NCBI GenBank assembly: GCA_964291445.2
Contig: OZ219862.1
Coordinates: forward strand, 1,302,001 to 1,366,000
Reading direction: 5' to 3'
Source of the DNA: JAPOXR01 sp964291445
GTDB lineage: Bacteria; Pseudomonadota; Alphaproteobacteria; Rhodobacterales; Rhodobacteraceae
Length of the DNA stretch: 64,000 bases
The notes under the pieces were generated by a model, which was not told the DNA's origin, searched no databases, and saw nothing but the letters and a program-made list of their open reading frames with translations. Made by a program: the position numbers and the translations under genes. Positions 60,835 to 64,000 of this stretch are shown in pieces (position 1 is the first letter of the stretch; each line of letters starts with the position of its first letter).

Positions 60835-62034
60835 TCAGGCCACCGCCCGCGCCAACGCGCATTGCGACCACAGATCCGACACTGCATCGACCAGACGGTT
60901 CATTTCCTCCTCCGAATGCAATGGCGTCGGCGTGATGCGAAGCCGTTCGGTTCCCCTGGGAACGGTCGGGTAGTTGATCGGCTGCACATAGATCGAATGC
61001 TCATCCATCAGGATGTCGCTAATATATTTGCACTTGACCGGGTCGTTGATCATGACCGGTACAATATGCCCGGGATTGAGCTTGTGCGGAATTCCCCTTG
61101 CATCGAGCTTGGCACGAAGCAGGTCGACCTTCTTCCGATGCGCCGCCCTTTCCAGGGCACTGACCCGCAGGTGACGGACCGAAGCCAGGGCACCGGCGAC
61201 AATCGCCGGCGGCAGGGAGGTGGTGAAGATGAAGCCGCTGGCAAATGAGCGGATGAAATCACAGAGGGCCGCCGAACCGGCAATATAGCCGCCGATCACG
61301 CCATAGGCCTTGCCGAGCGTGCCCTGGACCAGGTCAACCCGGTCGCTCACCCCGTGCAACTCGGAGATCCCGCCCCCCTGGGGGCCGTACATTCCGACCG
61401 CATGCACCTCGTCAAGATAGGTCATGGCGCCATATTCCTGCGCCACGTCACAGATCTTACCGATCGGGGCGATATCGCCATCCATCGAGTAGATGGACTC
61501 GAAGGCCACGATCTTGGGACAATCCCCGGGAAGCCCGGCCAGCTTCTGCTCCAGGTCAAACACATCGTTATGTCGCCAGATCAGCTTCTTCGCCCTGGAA
61601 TGCCTGATGCCCTCGATCATCGACGCGTGGTTCATCTCGTCCGACAGGATGACCACATCGTCCAGCCGTGCACCCAGCGTGCCAAGCGCAGCCCAGTTGG
61701 ACACGTAGCCGGAGGTGAAAAGCAATGCCGCCTCCTTGCCGTGAAGACTGGCCAATTCCTGCTCGAGGAGGCGGTGATTGTGGGTGGTGCCCGATATGTT
61801 CCTGGTTCCCCCGGCACCAGCACCAAAATCGTCAATCGCATCCTTCATGGCATCGAGGACGACCGGGTGTTGTCCCATGCCGAGATAGTCGTTCGAGCAC
61901 CAGACCGTCACCGGTCGACTCTCGCCGTTCCGGTAATGCACGGCATGCGGGAACTGGCCCCGGTTGCGCTCGATCTCGGCAAAGACCCGGTAATTCCCCT
62001 CTCGCCTCAACCCGTCGAGCTGCGCAAGAAACAT
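60835..62034 (-). CDS. hemA: 5-aminolevulinate synthase
   Basis: The protein of 399 residues is a PLP enzyme of the alpha-oxoamine synthase family: RREGNYRVFAEIERNRGQFP, VTVWCSNDYLGMGQHPVVLD, GAGGTRNISGTTHNHRLLEQ, LDEVHAVGMYGPQGGGISEL, and the PLP lysine in GTLGKAYGVIGGY. It joins glycine and succinyl-CoA, the C4 route used by alphaproteobacteria. I chose ATG 62034 because the family begins near MF.AQLD; the frame extends to 62094 with a weaker start. It supplies precursor for the adjacent corrin genes and for heme. Confidence 0.96.
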   Translation of the reverse strand: MFLAQLDGLRREGNYRVFAEIERNRGQFPHAVHYRNGESRPVTVWCSNDYLGMGQHPVVLDAMKDAIDDFGAGAGGTRNISGTTHNHRLLEQELASLHGKEAALLFTSGYVSNWAALGTLGARLDDVVILSDEMNHASMIEGIRHSRAKKLIWRHNDVFDLEQKLAGLPGDCPKIVAFESIYSMDGDIAPIGKICDVAQEYGAMTYLDEVHAVGMYGPQGGGISELHGVSDRVDLVQGTLGKAYGVIGGYIAGSAALCDFIRSFASGFIFTTSLPPAIVAGALASVRHLRVSALERAAHRKKVDLLRAKLDARGIPHKLNPGHIVPVMINDPVKCKYISDILMDEHSIYVQPINYPTVPRGTERLRITPTPLHSEEEMNRLVDAVSDLWSQCALARAVA

Positions 62035-62627
62035 GTTGTCAAACTGTCCAGTCACCAGATGCCGGCTCCCATGTCGCACATCAACCCGTCTCACCGAAGC
62101 CGCGTGTCGCGGTCAGCGCATCTTGCGGCCGAATGCATAACACACCCTTCAGCGGACGAGTGCATAGCAGGTCCGAATGCATATTGCATGTGGATTATTC
62201 CGAAACGCATGTGTCCGGCCGCGAAGGATGCAGCAGACGCGGAAATCTTGTGGCGCGCAGAATTTGCCGGCCAGCACGCCGCCGGCCAGGGCACAGCTGC
62301 CCATCCCCGACACCAATACGGGCCGCATTGCCTGGCGACAATCGAGGCGAGGGTCAGCCGTGGTCAGGACGGCAATACGATACCGGGCTCGTGAAGAGAA
62401 ACAGCGGGCGAGCCGGGAGTCGAAATCATCACCCGAACACATCATCCGGCCCGGCGCGCAAGCGCGGACATATTGGCCCAATCCGGCAATTTCGGCAGGT
62501 CAGGTCAATGACCTCCCCGCGCTCACGGTGCAGTGCGCCAGACATCCCGCCAGCGAGGCGGATGCCCGGGCCGAGGCCCGCCGGGTCCTGACCTCGATCC
62601 CCGACATTGGCCTGATGATGGCTGCCG
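62035..62627. other. Upstream region of hemA with palindromic ATGCA/TGCAT repeats; otherwise non-coding
   Basis: About 590 bases without a supported gene. GAATGCAT occurs twice, near 62133 and 62174. The second copy belongs to the inverted repeat ATGCA-TAT-TGCAT near 62176-62188. This lies about 150 bases before the hemA start and may be an operator. No FNR or riboswitch consensus was seen. Confidence 0.35.
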
Positions 62628-62933
62628 CTAAGCAGGCCAGCGGATCAGGATGCCAAGAACGACGATCGCCGCGACCCAGAGGCCAATCTGCCAGCGCGTG
62701 TTGTCCTTGTCGCGCTTGGCGGCCTCCACATCACGCTTGGCCGCTTCCACATCACGCTTGGCCGCTTCCACATCACGCTTGGCGGCGCTCCGCGCGGCTT
62801 CGTCCGTCAGCCGTGTCATGTCGGCCCGCAGCCGGTCCAGTGCGCTTTCGTATTCGGCTTGCCTGGTATTCATGCGCTCCTCCAGAACGGCGACTTGCCG
62901 GGCCAGATCGTGAATGTCCCGCTCGCCGCTCAT
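62628..62933 (-). CDS. Small coiled-coil membrane protein with an in-frame repeat
   Basis: The protein of 101 residues has a long helix (DIHDLARQVAVLEERMNTRQ onward). The central unit AAKRDVE is repeated three times, followed by a fourth partial copy AAKRDKD. One membrane segment at the C-terminus follows (QIGLWVAAIVVLGILIRW). The pattern is that of DUF1640-like or other tail-anchored coiled-coil proteins. I chose the methionine of MSGERDIHDL (62933); an ATG three codons upstream is possible. The function is unknown. Its 21-bp DNA repeat can expand or contract in frame. Confidence 0.65.
   Translation of the reverse strand: MSGERDIHDLARQVAVLEERMNTRQAEYESALDRLRADMTRLTDEAARSAAKRDVEAAKRDVEAAKRDVEAAKRDKDNTRWQIGLWVAAIVVLGILIRWPA
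62716..62778. repeat. 21-bp direct tandem repeat, three copies
   Basis: Three adjacent 21-bp units (62716-62736, 62737-62757, 62758-62778), the second and third identical and the first differing at two bases. The unit encodes AAKRDVE on the minus strand, a heptad of the coiled coil. Confidence 0.9.
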
Positions 62934-63019
62934 GCTTGCCAAGATATTGATGGGAACGAGTCAGGTCAATTCCCGTAATTGTAGAAGGCGATCTGTTCCT
63001 GGGAGAGACCTTCGGCGGA

Positions 63020-63964
63020 TTACGGCGACTGGATGCCCCGCCTGTTGAGTGCAATCGAGTAGAGTGACGTGAAGCCGGTCATGAACATGACATGCCTGCC
63101 ACGTCCGCCGAAGCAGAGATTGGAGACCTTCTCGGGGACCAGCACCTTGCCGAGCAACTCGCCTTCCGGCGAGATGCAATGCACCCCGTCGCCCGCTGAC
63201 GACCAGAGATTGCCATCGGTATCCAGCCGGAAACCGTCGGACTTGCCGGTATCGATCCGGTGAAACACGCCCCGGTCCACCAGTCGGTCGTCGCCGTCAA
63301 GATCGAACATCCTGATATGGGGATCGCCGTCCGGATCATAGGCACGGGCGGTGTCGGACACGTAGAGCCGGGTCTCGTCCGGCGAAAATGCGAGGCCGTT
63401 CGGGCAGGCAAGTTCGCCGGCAACGATCCCGATCTCGCCGGTTGCAGGGTCAACCCTGTAGACATTGCACGGCAATTCCTGCTCCGATTTGTGGCCCTCG
63501 TAGTCGGAGACAATTCCGTAATGCGGATCGGTAAACCAGATTGAATCATCCGATTTGACGATGACATCATTTGGCGAGTTGAATCTCCTGCCCTGGAAGT
63601 TGTCGGCAATGACGGTGATCGAGCCGTCATACTCGGTCCTTGTCACCCGTCTTGTTCCATGTTCGCAGGAAACGAGGCGGCCCTGCCGGTCCCTGGTATG
63701 GCCATTGGCAAAATTCGAGGGAAACCGGAAAGTGGAAATTCCGGTTCCTTCCGACCAGCGATGAATGCGATTGTTGGGAATATCCGAGAACAGCAGGCAA
63801 CCGGCATCTCCGAACCAGACCGGCCCCTCTGTCCAGTCGAACCGGTTCCGTGCAAGCACCTTCAGATGGGCATTGCCAACCAGGTAGTTGCCGAAGACGG
63901 GATTGCGGACCGAATATTCCGGCTCAAGCAACCTGGCGCTGATGGAGTTTTCCGTGTTTTCCAT
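63020..63964 (-). CDS. SMP-30/gluconolactonase/LRE family protein
   Basis: The 314-residue protein is a six-bladed beta-propeller of the SMP-30 family: RFDWTEGPVWFGDAGCLLFS near residue 41 carries the metal-binding glutamate, then FANGHTRDRQGRLVSCEHG, RRFNSPNDVIVKSDDSIWFT with the metal-binding asparagine, CPNGLAFSPDETRLYVSDTA and KSDGFRLDTDGNLWSSAGDG with the active aspartate. Such enzymes hydrolyse sugar lactones. No signal peptide is seen. It starts at ATG 63964, near the window end, so its operon partners are not visible. Confidence 0.9.
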   Translation of the reverse strand: MENTENSISARLLEPEYSVRNPVFGNYLVGNAHLKVLARNRFDWTEGPVWFGDAGCLLFSDIPNNRIHRWSEGTGISTFRFPSNFANGHTRDRQGRLVSCEHGTRRVTRTEYDGSITVIADNFQGRRFNSPNDVIVKSDDSIWFTDPHYGIVSDYEGHKSEQELPCNVYRVDPATGEIGIVAGELACPNGLAFSPDETRLYVSDTARAYDPDGDPHIRMFDLDGDDRLVDRGVFHRIDTGKSDGFRLDTDGNLWSSAGDGVHCISPEGELLGKVLVPEKVSNLCFGGRGRHVMFMTGFTSLYSIALNRRGIQSP

Positions 63965-64000
63965 GTCAGGACCCCGCCTTCCTGAATTGCCCGATCCGAC

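Noticed and set aside
62177..62950. 257-residue plus-strand open frame
   Set aside because: It crosses the hemA upstream region and the opposite strand of the coiled-coil gene, with no family features.

Overview
The window looks like the chromosome of a GC-rich alphaproteobacterium. The evidence is a C4-pathway 5-aminolevulinate synthase (HemA), a class I lysyl-tRNA synthetase, a protocatechuate 4,5-cleavage pathway and TRAP transporter of the kind common in Rhodobacterales and Rhodospirillales, and tightly overlapping cobalamin genes. I cannot place it below class from sequence alone. I could not run any search, so all names rest on motifs and family knowledge.

Region A (1-6.8 kb) is a decayed defence and mobile-element zone. 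It holds a frameshifted DUF3800 remnant, a compact toxin-first HigB/HigA-type module with its own operator-bearing promoter, a truncated helicase N-terminus, and a broken AbiEi/AbiEii module cut by an IS21-family element. The IS21 istA gene is itself split by a complete IS4/Tn5-like element (26-bp inverted repeats, 9-bp target duplication). That element's transposase carries a DruA-like (DUF4338) N-terminal domain. A frameshifted ISAs1-like transposase tail follows.

Region B (6.8-27.1 kb) is a catabolic island. A TRAP transporter and a GST lie divergent from an alkylsulfatase-like metallo-beta-lactamase fold protein, with three helically phased copies of a 12-bp palindrome between them. An aldo/keto reductase and a TauE/SafE permease follow. 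A three-gene set (DUF2236 oxygenase, FAD oxidoreductase with one frameshift, MMPL transporter) separates these from a complete protocatechuate 4,5-cleavage pathway. That pathway is arranged divergently: ligC-ligB-ligA, an oxidoreductase and an unusual double-HTH LysR regulator on the minus strand; galB-ligK-galD-ligI on the plus strand. Together they can take protocatechuate through 2-pyrone-4,6-dicarboxylate to pyruvate and oxaloacetate.

Region C (27.1-43.2 kb) is mostly housekeeping: deoC with a tandem aldehyde dehydrogenase, a secreted peptidoglycan-binding protein, uvrB, lysK, a TerB-like protein, nadD and ettA. Between uvrB and lysK lies a small island with lower GC. It contains a broken tyrosine recombinase, a decayed DEDDh exonuclease with a C-terminal membrane anchor, an intact DEDDh exonuclease-BRCT protein just upstream of it, and a second toxin-first higBA module.

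Region D (43.3-62.1 kb) is a cobalamin cluster: cbiX, cobH, cobL, cobI, a cbiG-cobJ fusion and cobM on the plus strand; cobB and cobA on the minus strand; then cbiD, cobK, cobW, cobN, cobO and cobQ on the plus strand. Convergent hemA supplies the tetrapyrrole precursor. The set mixes early-insertion ('anaerobic') genes (cbiX, cbiD, cbiG) with the late-insertion chelatase cobN; cobG, cobF, cobS and cobT are not in the window. The right end holds a small coiled-coil membrane protein with a 21-bp in-frame tandem repeat and an SMP-30/gluconolactonase-type protein.
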